From Paulinella micropora (lineage: Eukaryota > Cercozoa > Imbricatea > Euglyphida), in NCBI GenBank assembly GCA_009731375.1, contig BJOX01000038.1, forward strand, positions 1,100,156 to 1,128,872: a DNA stretch of 28,717 nucleotides, read 5' to 3'. This document shows positions 1 to 18,152 of this stretch, in pieces (position 1 is the stretch's first letter; each line of letters opens with the position of its first letter). Below the pieces are notes generated by a model. It was not told the origin of the DNA and ran no database searches. It saw only the letters and a program-made list of their open reading frames with translations. Position numbers and translations under genes: made by a program.

Positions 1-8174
<8,174 letters not shown>

Positions 8175-9934
8175 CACGCTACCGTGGCAACCTGCTGATC
8201 AAGTTATCATGTCCATGTGGTTCATTCCATAAGTTTTTTTTCATGTGTTTTTGACGACGCTAATGATTTTTTCAAAACTGGGTCCTTCACTCACTATCTT
8301 GCGCGCGTGCAATCATTTAGTATCTTATCAAACTCTGCAGCTTCGATGAAGCGGTATACATTCCCTGCGGGCGATTACTACAAACTCAAGCCCCACAGTT
8401 AAGCTATTTGGTTCCCTGTTCTGTGCCACTTAAGGTGTGGCACTACCTATCCCGCGGTTGCCCTTCTGGCCTGAAGGGTCTTGAATCCAGCTGATTTTGG
8501 TGATACTGAAGGGTGTTCAGCGCTCAAGGCTCATAACCCTAACGAAGTTGGACTGGTTGTAGTGGCTCGGGATCGAACTAGGGCGTCCCCCAGTAAGTCC
8601 CCCAGTTTACCAGTTCAAATATTTACTCAATCAACAGGATAAGGGCCTGTCTATGCAAAGTCCAATTCGGTCCCAATTCGGTGGTACGGGTAGAATTCAA
8701 AGAATTCGTCATTTTCTTTCGTTGGTGGGGAGAGCCTCTGTGTCTCCCCCTTAGCGCAATGGCACGTTCGACCTTACAAAAAAAGAAGCCTATGGTTGTA
8801 ACATCACTCTGGAATTGCACAATGACATCGTAAAAAAGGTAAAGAAAGGAGCCTATGGATTCCAAAAAACAAAAAAAAACATCGAGGCAGAATTCGTACT
8901 TTTTTGCGTAGACAGGCCCTAAGATCCCGCCACAGAGATAAATCAGAAACGTTCATAAGAAAGGTCACGTAGTGTAATGATATAATCGAAATAGGCAATA
9001 CCTAAAAATGTAGCTACAAGTACCGGAAATATAATACAGTAATATTATCATTCAGTATTAATATTAAGTGTCGCTATGACTAATTACTCTCACACTTCGA
9101 GTCCTAAGTATATTTGTTGTTTCACTCATATTGGTGGCTACATATTATATATTAACCCTTAAGCTGGCAATCCACATTTGTGGTTTAAAACCACATTTGT
9201 GGATTGTTCAAGTTTTTAAGCCCCAAACATGGCAGTATTAGCAGTACTATCAGACTGAGCACCTTAACGACCGGCTAAAACCTTTACCGTTGATAAGACA
9301 CTCTTTTTGACCGGTTCATTATATTCTCCTCTGCACGACGTTTCGACTTCACTAACTAGTTTTCGATTCCGTTCAGAAATGATTTCAAACTATCAGTTCA
9401 AAGTTCTTTTTAGCTATTGCCACTTTTCCCATCCGCATTACCTTTTCCCCAGATTTCCCGAGAAACACGTTTTACGGTAAATTTTGTGGACAAAGAGAAG
9501 GATTCGCGGAAAAACACAATATCTGTCTTTTCCGTTCCCAGTCATTCAAGTTTCGCCTAGAGGCTTCCTAAATCAAGTTGGGAATTTTCAAGTCCAATAA
9601 CCCGACACTATCCGTCTAATGACTGTTAACTTGAAGACTCTCGACACAATCCGTGTGAGAATTGGAGATCTCACAATCTAAGTTCGACACTTAATCGTAA
9701 GTTGCATCCAAGCCTGCAAAGAGTTCGGCGAAATTACGTAAATGAACGAAGTGACCTCTCTACTACTATTTACTGGTATTTCACCGCTACTCACGTCACA
9801 AGTTGAGTCAGGACTAAAAGCAGCCATAGTGTTCTATTAAAAGTTCGTTGTATCTGCCCACTTGAAGAGTTGTATACAAACTCAAAATTCTAATTTTTTT
9901 CCATTCAAGAGAAAACTACACACACAGAGTTGGT
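8175..9934. other. Intergenic stretch without a recognisable gene
   Basis: About 1.76 kb downstream of the TAG of the first gene. Reading frames are short and lack family resemblance or splice-linked continuity. It holds a short hairpin (gtgccac..gtggcac near 8425-8446) and a longer inverted repeat at 9169-9205. I see no convincing RNA gene. Confidence 0.6.
9169..9205. repeat. Inverted repeat, ccacatttgtgg family
   Basis: Two copies of ccacatttgtgg sit back to back around tttaaa, with outer arms AATCCACA and TGTGGATT. Each copy is itself nearly palindromic, so the 37-base site could fold as one long hairpin or two small ones. Confidence 0.85.
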
Positions 9935-10146
9935 GTGTTCTGTCACTGCGACAGATCGATTTTGGAAAGACCCTCTCCTTCAGGAGTGGCTATACAACAA
10001 CGTATTAGGACAGAGGTAACCAAAACCACATATGTCTCGACAGAATGTTCACCTGCCGTTGCATTCTTGTGGCCCTGCTCTGCCCTCATACACACCGTGA
10101 CTATGCAGTCAACCAACACAGTATGTGTCTGGTTTTGTCGTTTCAG

Positions 10147-11395
10147 GGTCACCCCCTACCTACAGAGTGGAGAACACCTACTCCACTGCACACCGACCCC
10201 TTCAGCTACTGCTTTGCGTCCTGGCCTGCTCCTGGTACGCCTACATGTGGAACCAGTCACGATATGACGACCCAAGCTCGAAGTACAACGAACACAAGCG
10301 ACGCTGCTTGGACCACTACCCCATCCTGTGTTCTCGTCCTGACACTCTACGTACTGACAGTTGAAGAAATTTCAGGAGGAAATTAAGGCTGGGAAGACTA
10401 CCCTTCACGCAAATCTCTCCCGCACTCAGACCATTCAATTTATCTACGATTTATTTACCAGTTACGTGAGCGATGAACGCGATATTTTGCGAAAGAACCA
10501 TAAGGACAAGGCCACATCGCTACCTCAGGTCCCGATTGCACCTCAAGCCAGCCTAGACCTTCTTCGCAACCCCGATTGGACAGACACTGAAGTCTACACC
10601 CAGTATCTGGGACCTACTGGATCTCTGGCAGTTGCAGAGAAGTTCTGGAATCAGATTGGCAACATCATCCCTGTAGAAGTCTTGCACAACTACTACCCGG
10701 TTACTGCCTCAACTGCTGGATTGGCTGGGTCATTACCGGTCACTGCTCCTTTGGGTACAGCCGTTGGTGCCACATCCATTCCCCCATCGAGTCTGACTGG
10801 TCCAATCACTTTGCACCCCGCTGGAAGCTCTTCTTCGCCAACGACCCACCCGACCCACCCTTCGACGTTTTCGACTCCTAGACAGCTACAACGACCCCGT
10901 CAACTCCGATATTGCCTTCAGCCCCAGCAGCTGCGATTGCACCGACACTTCGTCAGCCCATTCCACCCTTCATGCCCCAGATACCCAACATGCCCTTTCC
11001 GTCCCCGGATGCTTCGTTCATACGTACTGGACGCATGGCTCGGGCTGCTACTCCTGCTCCACCGCGCCCCAAGGTGCAACCTTTGTCGACCCTACTCGCT
11101 GGTAAAACAAGTGAGCCGGTAAATCGTTCATTGGCTATGCCATCCTTTCTCGGTACTCTCCTCTCGTCCCCGCAGCGACCTAACATACCTTTTGTCGAAC
11201 AATCCTACGACGTTGGCTTGCTCACTTCAAGTTCGGCGCTCAACCCGACTCTTCCACCCGCTACGGCTCTCCTTGGTCCCCCGCAGATACCTGTATGTCG
11301 GACGCTGCGAACTGCACCAGCGTCATCAAGTTCGGGCACCAGCACGTTGGCACCCATCCCGGAAGGCTCTGCACCGTTCGCTGGCACAAAAAAAA
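10147..11395 (+). CDS. Hypothetical Pro/Ser/Thr-rich protein, multi-exon, structure unresolved
   Basis: I do not recognise the family. The best supported part starts after an acceptor at 10359-10360 and begins KKFQEEIKAGKTTLHANLS. It continues through a charged helical segment (YDLFTSYVSDERDILRKN) to a P/S/T-rich tail near 10800. A phase-consistent donor at about 10801 and acceptor near 10885 join it to a second P/A/S-rich exon running to about 11395. Upstream, an acceptor at 10141-10146 precedes a region open in several frames. The segment with YDDPSSKYNEHKRRCLDHY looks coding, but I could not link it to the 10361 exon by a simple splice. Low-complexity C-terminal composition and introns mark it as a host gene. 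The 3' end meets an A-rich then G-rich homopolymer tract. Confidence 0.4.
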
Positions 11396-11643
11396 GAAAA
11401 AAAAAGGTGGTTTTTTTCGACGGACGGGCGGCGCGGGGTACCGTGGGGAGGGGGGGGGGGGGGGGGGGGGGGGGGNNNNNNNNNNGGGTAAAAAATACTA
11501 AGCTCGGGCGTCGTGGTTTTTACTTTTTAAACAAAGAGAAAAAACAGGCTCTCGCCGACCTTGCTTACAAAGCGTCAAAGGAAAAAAAACAAGGAAGCTC
11601 TTTTTTTTTGCAAACTCCTTTCTTCGTTGAAGACGAAAACAAA
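11396..11643. other. A-, T- and G-homopolymer stretch with gap
   Basis: Runs of A, T and about 30 G flank ten N (11476-11485). This marks the change from intron-containing host DNA to compact intronless genes. The frame is open across it, but lysine and glycine runs from homopolymers are not evidence of coding. Confidence 0.6.
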
Positions 11644-12204
11644 ATGTCCGACGCCCGCGGCTGTGGGAAGGTCAAGGCATTGTACAAATTGATCCAGCGA
11701 TATGCCACAAAGCATGAGGGCAAAGCTGAATGGCAAACGTTGTTAAAAGAAGCAGATGGTATATATACAGGCGACAGCAAGCAAGCCGGAGATGGCCAAG
11801 TGAAGATCGTGTGGAATAGCGAAAACAATGAGGACAACTTCGGACCTGTGGTAAATTCCATTGTCGCTAAGATTGATTCAAAGAAAAGGGCTTCTTTGCT
11901 GCTTTACGTGGTTCCTCTGAGCACACAGCGTTTGTTGACCAAAATAAAGGAGGAACGATTGCGTCAAGCACAAGAGGTGTGTAGTAAAGAAGGACGCAAG
12001 TTGATTGTACTGGTGTTGAACTACGGATTCAGACCGGAAAGTCTGAAAACTGATGGTCTATCAAGTTTATGTATCAAACGTGAGGACGTCATAATTTTTC
12101 TGCACTATAATAATAACACCTTGACCGAAGACAATCAATGCGAAGACCACAACGCAGAATCCTTCAAGAGTCTAAACGCAGTCAAGGTTCCTTCGCGAGT
12201 CTAA
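11644..12204 (+). CDS. Hypothetical protein, intronless, 186 aa
   Basis: Starts at the ATG in ACAAAATG, beginning MSDARGCGKVKALYKLIQ. The same frame is open upstream, but there it is built from A and G homopolymers, so I prefer this Met. The middle alternates predicted strands and helices: SLLLYVVPLS, a charged helix with KIKEERLRQAQEV, then KLIVLVLNYGF and DVIIFLHYN. This suggests a small alpha/beta fold. No membrane segment or signal peptide is visible. The C-terminal coding end carries a 13-base direct repeat (gagtctaaacgca at 12168 and 12197), the second copy holding the stop. An AATAAA-like signal follows at about 12220. No function can be assigned. Confidence 0.6.
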   Translation: MSDARGCGKVKALYKLIQRYATKHEGKAEWQTLLKEADGIYTGDSKQAGDGQVKIVWNSENNEDNFGPVVNSIVAKIDSKKRASLLLYVVPLSTQRLLTKIKEERLRQAQEVCSKEGRKLIVLVLNYGFRPESLKTDGLSSLCIKREDVIIFLHYNNNTLTEDNQCEDHNAESFKSLNAVKVPSRV

Positions 12205-12712
12205 ACGCAAGCCAAGTCCAATAAAAAATTCCTGTTCTGGCCGAGACTTGGCAATTTCGTTTCGTCTTTTTTTATGTTGGGCACTACTCGTTTCTTCCCT
12301 CCTTTATATTCCGCTAACCTCGATAAAAAAAAGCTTGGATTGAACTCTTTTTTTTGCGTGCCGTGGCCCCCCCCCCCCTCCAATTCTCTCTTTCTCACTC
12401 TCTCTCCTGTGCCAACGCTATCATCGGGATGAAATAGCGGCATGGAAATGAGGACTGACAAAGAAGAAGACGCGCACCTTTTCTCTCTCCCTTTTTCAAA
12501 AAGCGAGGGAGCCGGGAGAGAGATGGGGGGGGGGGGGGCGGGGGGGCCCCCCCCCNNNNNNNNNNNNNNNNNNNNNNGCCGGGGGGGGGGGGGGGGGGGG
12601 GGGGGCCGCGCAGACCCCCCCCCCCCGCACCCCTCTCTCTTTCAGAGGGGGGGGGGCCGGGGCCGCGATAAGTCACGCGCACATAACCAAAAGGGGGACA
12701 GTAAACCGAGCG
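12205..12712. other. Intergenic homopolymer-rich region with gap
   Basis: C and G homopolymers of 10-30 bases flank 22 N (12556-12577). A CT-rich stretch at 12380-12410 and repeated gggg/cccc blocks suggest unresolved sequence. It precedes the start of the nuclease gene. No gene is seen. Confidence 0.6.
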
Positions 12713-13936
12713 ATGGGGCTGTACGGCGGCTGGAAGATGCTAGAGGAAGTCAGCCCCGAGGCGCTGTCCGCGGGCGTCGTTGACAGCCTGCCCGCGGGCG
12801 CCCGCGTAATTGTGCAGGACACGCTCGTGAGGCTGCAGAAGGCCTGCGTGCGCGCCAAGAAACTGCGCGAGGCCGGCAACGGTGCGCAGTGGCGCTGGCT
12901 GGCGTTGGACCTGGTGCTAGAGCCGCTGCGCACCCTGCAGGCCAATGCCATTGTGCTGGTCGCCGACAAGCCTGCGCTCGTCACGCCGCTCAAGCAAGCG
13001 ACGCAGCAGAAATGTCGCGCGCGACAGTCGAGCCAGCTGCCACCGGTTGTCTCGATCGGAACGGGTGGCGGACTGCTGGACGCCGGCGGGAAGCCGTTGC
13101 CAGATGCCTTCGTCGAGGACCTGATTGGCAGCCGCGAGCACCGTCCGCTGCTGCTGCGGCACGTGCAAGAGATTCTGCTCAACAACGAGCCAACAATTGT
13201 GGCGGCGCTCAAGGAACGCCAGACTGTGGGGTCGCGCCTGGTGCTGGACCTGGGCTTTGGCGTCCACAGCCTGGCGCCCGACAGCGGCGGCGACTGGGCC
13301 TGGCGCGCGGGGCCCGAGGAGCCCGTGGCCGAGGGCGAGGCCGACCTCGGCGTCTTCCGCTGGATCCAGCGCTGGCACACCCGGTTTAGCGGCTGGCATT
13401 ACGTAGCAGACACCGTCGACACGGACTTTCTAGTCCTGGGCCTCATGGTCGCCAACGCGCAGAACGGGGAAGAGATTTTTATCAATTTTCAGCAGAAATT
13501 TTTGCTTCACCTGAATCCAGTACTAAACGCAGTGTGCAAAAATCCGGGCGGATTGGGCGCTTTCCTGCGAGCACTGTGCCTTCACGGCACCGACTTCTTG
13601 GACAAGTCTGCGGTTTGCCCACAGGTTAACTGCCGGTCTCTCTTGGCAGTGCAGGAAGACCGCGCGCGCGGTGATTCGCTGTCTTTAACTACCAAAGAGT
13701 TTGTGCATGACATCTGCGCAGCTTACGTGCACAAGAGCAGAAAGTCAGTCCCCGCGGAATCTAAGCTGAGCACAGAGTGGTTGCACGAGCAAACCCGGTA
13801 TCTCAACAAAAATTTGCCTAATCTATCTACACTTGAGCGTTCTTGTCAAATTTACAACGCGCAAGTCGCGTACTGGTCGCGCGTGCTCGAGCCCGAAACG
13901 CCAGCAACAGCCCAGAAAAAGCGCCGACTGCGCTGA
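12713..13936 (+). CDS. Divergent FEN1/XPG-like structure-specific nuclease
   Basis: Intronless, 407 aa, GC-rich. The protein starts Met-Gly (MGLYGGWKML), as FEN1 does; in that family the N-terminal Gly sits near the active site. Family landmarks can be followed in order. An acidic residue lies in VIVQDTL (around residue 35), then VLVADKPALVTPLK with an Asp then Lys (around 81-95). VDTDFLVLG follows (around 235-245), matching the DxD of the XPG-I region, then LCLHGTDF (around 295), matching the GxDY motif. FEN1 is about 380 residues, so the length fits. The expected role is cutting 5' flaps or bubbles in replication or repair. The spacing between the N and I blocks is stretched and the paired Glu motif is not obvious, so activity is uncertain. 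It converges with the minus-strand zinc-finger gene. Divergent homologues occur in giant viruses and protists, which fits the island idea. Confidence 0.72.
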   Translation: MGLYGGWKMLEEVSPEALSAGVVDSLPAGARVIVQDTLVRLQKACVRAKKLREAGNGAQWRWLALDLVLEPLRTLQANAIVLVADKPALVTPLKQATQQKCRARQSSQLPPVVSIGTGGGLLDAGGKPLPDAFVEDLIGSREHRPLLLRHVQEILLNNEPTIVAALKERQTVGSRLVLDLGFGVHSLAPDSGGDWAWRAGPEEPVAEGEADLGVFRWIQRWHTRFSGWHYVADTVDTDFLVLGLMVANAQNGEEIFINFQQKFLLHLNPVLNAVCKNPGGLGAFLRALCLHGTDFLDKSAVCPQVNCRSLLAVQEDRARGDSLSLTTKEFVHDICAAYVHKSRKSVPAESKLSTEWLHEQTRYLNKNLPNLSTLERSCQIYNAQVAYWSRVLEPETPATAQKKRRLR

Positions 13937-14233
13937 TCTACGGTTGGTCTCTATTTGTTATGCACAGACAAAAAGAAAAAAAACTATCAGCAGCAAAAAA
14001 GATGCCCGTCTGTTTGGTGTGTCATGATTGTCTATAGCTTTAATCTATCTGCTTTTTATTGCGTAAATTGTGGCCACCGCAACGTCTGAGCGCAATTTGC
14101 GGCATAGCCGGTGCAAATAAAACCCCAGTTTTCTTTTTTTCGAAATCGGTAGTTGAAAATTCTAGTCGCCAAAAAAAGAAAATTAAAGCTATTAACAAAA
14201 TTCTCTCCGTGTTGCTCAGAACAAAGGTTTTTT
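13937..14233. other. Convergent intergenic spacer
   Basis: About 300 AT-richer bases between two genes that converge tail to tail. It contains A and T runs (for example 13973-13983 and 14224-14235) and ataaaa-like signals usable as poly(A) sites. No gene is seen. Confidence 0.6.
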
Positions 14234-16431
14234 TTAATCAACCAGCACTACGCACTCGCGCAGCGCTAACGCTACTTCCGAATTGCCATCATCATCGATT
14301 GTGTCGTACAACCCTGCCAGTTTCTGCCACGGTTCGGCTGTAGACTGTGTCTGCCGGTCGTAATACAGATAAAACAACGATAAGCCGGTAGGCCGCAGAT
14401 AGTTCCCTGCCTCGATATCCTCCAACAAGCGCTGCAGGCGCTCGAACCTGGACTGCAGCGGCGGGTCGTGAAGAACGTCGTCCACCAGAAAGTAGTGTGG
14501 GTTGAAGCGGATGTACACAATTTTCATATTTCGAAAATGTTCGTTGGCCGCTAGTGCCGTGTTGATCTGGAGCATGCGCCCAAGCTCACACCGGTAGCGC
14601 CGGTGCGCGAACTCGTCATTGCACAGCAGCAGCAGACATTTACGGTCCGCAGGTAGCGACTGGAACTTGAGCAAGTGGAAGTCGGGCCGCGAGCTTACGG
14701 CTCCTGCAAACGTCGGCGTAATCTGAGAATTACAGTGCTTGTAGAAAATGGCATTGGCAAAGTCGCGGTCGAACGCCCAGCCCTGAGCAGCGAGAAAATC
14801 AGCAACTGTTGTTCGCTCTTGAAACGCTGCGAGATGCCCTCGGGCGTGTGGCACCGCTGCACGTGGTCGTCCAGCGACCGCGCGGTTGGACAGCGCGTCG
14901 TGCATGCGACCTGGCCGGCGTTTGTACCGACTGTGGCCGTGCTGAACGACGCCAAAGAACATACGTACTGCCATTTCTTGCTCTCGTCGTGCCTCCGCTC
15001 GTGTTGTCTCAAGTTTCCTGCGGACACAAAGCGCTGACTGCAATCGTGGCACTGGTACGGTCTATCCCCCGAATGGGAACGCATGTGTATTGTGAGCGAG
15101 GCTGATTGCGTAAACGTCTGCTTGCATTCAGGGCACTGGTACGGCCTGTCACCCGAGTGGGTACGAAGGTGTGATATGAGCGAGCTAGGTTGCACAAACC
15201 TCTTCGCGCATACATGGCACTGATACGGTCGTTCACCCGAGTGGATACGGATATGCTTCTTAAGATCGTGTGCCTTTGCAAACGACATAGTGCATTGCGT
15301 ACAACCGTAACGCTTCTCACCAGTGTGGATTCGTCTGTGATCACAAAGGTTGCTCAAGTGCGCAAATTTTCTCTGACATAAATCGCACGAAAACGGGGTT
15401 TCGCGCGTGTGGATACGAATATGACCTTTGAGCGAGCCTGATTGCGCAAACCTTTTCCCGCATTGATCGCAAGCAAAGGGTTTAATGCCTGTATGAATGT
15501 GTTTGTGTGTAGTAAGGTTTGTAGATGAGGTGAAGGCTGCGGGGAATTTGTCGCAACGGAATGGCTTGGCTCCTGTGTGGATTAGTCTGTGAGCATTAAG
15601 ATTTCGTGCACGAACAAAGGTGGCGTTGCATTGATCACAAACAAAGGGCCTACTCCCTGTGTGAATGCGTTCGTGTTCAGCAAGGAGACTTTCACGCGCA
15701 AATTTGGCAGGACACTGCTTGCAGACAAACGGCTTGTCACCGCCGTGCACGAAGCTGTGGTTGGTAAGATGTATCAACTGTACAAACCTTCTGCCACAAA
15801 CAGAGCATGCGTAGGGGCGCTCACCACTGTGCGTGCGTACATGAACTCTGAGCTTGCTTGGTGTCACGAAGCGTTTGTCGCAATGTTCACAGACAAATCG
15901 CCTTTCCTTTGCGGGTTTTGGTGTTGGCTGTGGCTCACAGAGAGACCGCGCTTGCTCGGGCGGCGCGGCGGTCGTCTGTTCTTGTCGCTGTTCTGCGTCT
16001 GTCCGAGTTTCGTCATCTGCGACAGTGTCGTTCTTGGCTGGCTGGAGCGCCTGTCCGTCGACAGACGAGACTACATTCGAGCTGGCGTCGTCAGGGTCGT
16101 GCCGTCGCTGGCGCTTTTGGCTGCTGCTGCTGCTGTCCCCCTCCAGGCGGCGCTTCTTCTTCTTCTTCTTCTTGTTCTTCCTCTTAGCGAGATACTTGCG
16201 CGCGTGGCTTTTGCACAGGCTTAAAGGCAATCGGCGCGGATCTGCACCCCGTACGCGGCCGCGGCGGACGAAGCAGCGCTCGCACGCTGGCTGCCACCAC
16301 TCGTGGCTAGCGGCGCGGAAAAACAAGCCTCGGTCACGCACGCACAATTGTCGGTTGCCTATCGTGGCCACGGCGTCGCGGCTGCCGTATTTGCCTTCGA
16401 AGTGAGTGACGGCACGGCTGGCCATGCGCAT
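14234..16431 (-). CDS. C2H2 zinc-finger array fused to PD-(D/E)xK-like nuclease domain, frameshifted
   Basis: The likely start is ATG at 16431 (MRMASRAV). The frame is open further upstream but only from a non-ATG codon. The N-terminus has a CxxC..C..H block (ACERCFVRRG..PLSLCKSHARKY) and a Lys-rich stretch. Eleven tandem C2H2 fingers follow (about 15020-15915), linked by TGEKPF-like linkers. Finger 5 reads CDKF and so lacks its second Cys. After HTPEGISQRF the frame must shift by one base near 14776-14787, in a G-rich run, to continue as WAFDRDF, RPDFHLL, LLLLCNDEFAHRRYRCE and YIRFNPHYF. That order matches a restriction-endonuclease-like domain known after C2H2 fingers in protist and giant-virus proteins. 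The shift could be a real mutation or a sequencing error. The likely role is sequence-specific DNA binding and possibly cutting. Confidence 0.8.
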
Positions 16432-17174
16432 GGCCACCAGCAGCAAGAGATAGATTTTGGAGAAGTGGCGAGACCGAGGTTTGTTTTCCTTTTTTGTTTT
16501 TGCCCGGACTTTTTCTGCCAGCAATGTTTGAGCTCACACATTCCCTCCCTCCCTTTTTTCGCCCACCAAATTTGCCTGGCGCGGCCCCCCCCCCCCCCCC
16601 CCCCCCCCTTTTTTTTTCCCTCCCNNNNNNNNNNNNNNNNNNNNNNNNNNNNNNNNNNNNNNNNNNNNNNCCCCCCCCCCCCCCGTCGTAAATTTAGTTC
16701 CAAACAGCGGGGGGAAAAAACGTGGGCGGGCGAACGTTGACAGAAAAAAAAATTCGTTCGCTCACCGCCTTTCCCCAAATTTTTTTTGCTCTCAAAAATT
16801 CCAGTGCCGAAATGTCCTTCGCTAAAAAAAAAATCAGTCACTTTGCAAAATGCGCTGCCGCGAAATGAACGTCTATCATTTTTGTCGCGATTTGGTTCCC
16901 CGGACAGATTAGAAAAAAACCGTCAGAACAAAATTTATGATTAAAAAAAAAAGAAAACACCACACAGTCGCTCTTTCCCGAACTTTTGTGACTAGACGTC
17001 GAATCACCGCGAATTGCTAGGCTGAGCGCGAGTGTGTCCAAAAAAAAGAAGGGGAGGAGGTGACTTGCAGTCTTTTTTGTGTTGGACGCACGCGCGCACA
17101 TCTGTGATTATTCTAGTCCCGACACTGCTCTCACCTCAGCAAAACGGACAGGAGACGCTCTGTCTCGCACCACC
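16432..17174. other. Intergenic spacer with C homopolymer and gap
   Basis: T-, C- and A-homopolymer runs around 46 N (16625-16670). AAAATC/TTTTTT tracts fill 16740-16960 between two minus-strand genes. It must hold the promoter of the zinc-finger gene and the 3' end of the next gene. I see no gene. Confidence 0.6.
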
Positions 17175-18131
17175 CTACCGAGGGGCGTGCCGCACAAATT
17201 CTGCGCTGGGTACGGCCGCTAACACTTGGTTCTGCAAGGCAGGCGCAGTGGCCGGCTCATGGTATCCGCAGTTGTGAAACAGCACCTTACGACCCACGGC
17301 CCCGTCGGGCAATTTTAGCAGCCCCGCAGAAAACTGTGCGGCTAAGACACAATTGTCAACCACGACCGCCATAGGGTGTCGGCCGTCTACCTGCAGAGCT
17401 GCTAGCGAGGAGTTCCGAACCGAGATTTCGGTGCTTGGTTGTATGAACAGTGAGCAGGCCTCTGGCGGCACATGACGCAACGAACAGCTGAGGTCAACAG
17501 AAATGCGCTGTGCTTCCAGACTTTTAGACACGGCCAGCTGCCGCGGAACTCTACACTTTCCATCACAGTTGCCTGACAGCCTGCGTACTAGAATCTCGTC
17601 GAACTGTACGGGGCTGGTCGACGTAGGTAGTTTGTCAAGAATCACATCTTGACTGACGCCAGTGGACAGCTCGATTGTTAGGTTCGGCCTGGGCGCATCA
17701 AATGAGCAATCACGCGCAAACCTAATTTTGTAACCTTCGTGTAGTATGATCTTCAGCGCGGGTGCCACTATGTCTCTTGGTGCTTGAGCGATGTGGCACC
17801 TCATTTCAGCCAGTGATAGGTTAGGTCCTAGCTCGAAACTATGCAGCCTGCCCTCAAACCTAAAGTCTAATATTGTGGCGCCCGGTTGTTGATACAGTGC
17901 TCTGAAGATCCTGAACTTAGTAATAGCAGGACAAAATCGGGACAGAAAAGGCGGGAAAGTGACCAATGCCCGGTGTGTCTGTGGGTTAATTTCCAGCGTG
18001 ACTGACCCAACCTTCTTCAGGTCCTCCAGGCAAGCCTTAGCCTCGGTATGTCGCGGGGCCAGCCTTTGGATGGCCTGGAGGTTTTGCACTACGTTTGCGG
18101 CTCTGCCCTGCAACGCCAAATCTTTCAACAT
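17175..18131 (-). CDS. Hypothetical protein, possibly 5'-truncated by retroelement
   Basis: The first in-frame ATG is at 18131 (MLKDLALQ), giving 318 aa. The frame stays open to a stop at 18204-18206, and the extra residues (ISDSTNYTLCNSS) look like normal coding sequence. The true N-terminus may therefore have been lost where retroelement sequence begins. The N-terminal part is helical (VVQNLQAIQRLAPRHTEAKA), vaguely like a TPR-type repeat. The rest is mixed, with several Leu- and Val-rich strands and scattered Cys residues. There is no signal peptide, membrane segment or catalytic motif that I recognise. It is GC-rich and intronless like its neighbours and shares their strand and homopolymer-rich spacer. 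No function is assigned. Confidence 0.5.
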   Translation of the reverse strand: MLKDLALQGRAANVVQNLQAIQRLAPRHTEAKACLEDLKKVGSVTLEINPQTHRALVTFPPFLSRFCPAITKFRIFRALYQQPGATILDFRFEGRLHSFELGPNLSLAEMRCHIAQAPRDIVAPALKIILHEGYKIRFARDCSFDAPRPNLTIELSTGVSQDVILDKLPTSTSPVQFDEILVRRLSGNCDGKCRVPRQLAVSKSLEAQRISVDLSCSLRHVPPEACSLFIQPSTEISVRNSSLAALQVDGRHPMAVVVDNCVLAAQFSAGLLKLPDGAVGRKVLFHNCGYHEPATAPALQNQVLAAVPSAEFVRHAPR

Positions 18132-18152
18132 GCGGTCACTGTTTAGTGTTAG

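Noticed and set aside
8530-8610. tRNA or tRNA-derived SINE (ggctcataaccc and gggatcgaact segments)
   Set aside because: The anticodon-like part and the B-box-like part are on opposite strands and no cloverleaf can be drawn.
10361-10375. A 16-base mini-intron gttgaagaaatttcag
   Set aside because: The frames on both sides do not join in phase and 16 bases is shorter than any intron otherwise seen here.
12889-13406. Alternative frames over the FEN1-like gene
   Set aside because: They arise from high GC; only the 12713 frame shows the ordered acidic motifs and a Met-Gly start.
14809-16224. Plus-strand open frames opposite the zinc-finger gene
   Set aside because: Antisense shadows of a GC-rich coding region; the minus strand shows eleven clear finger motifs.
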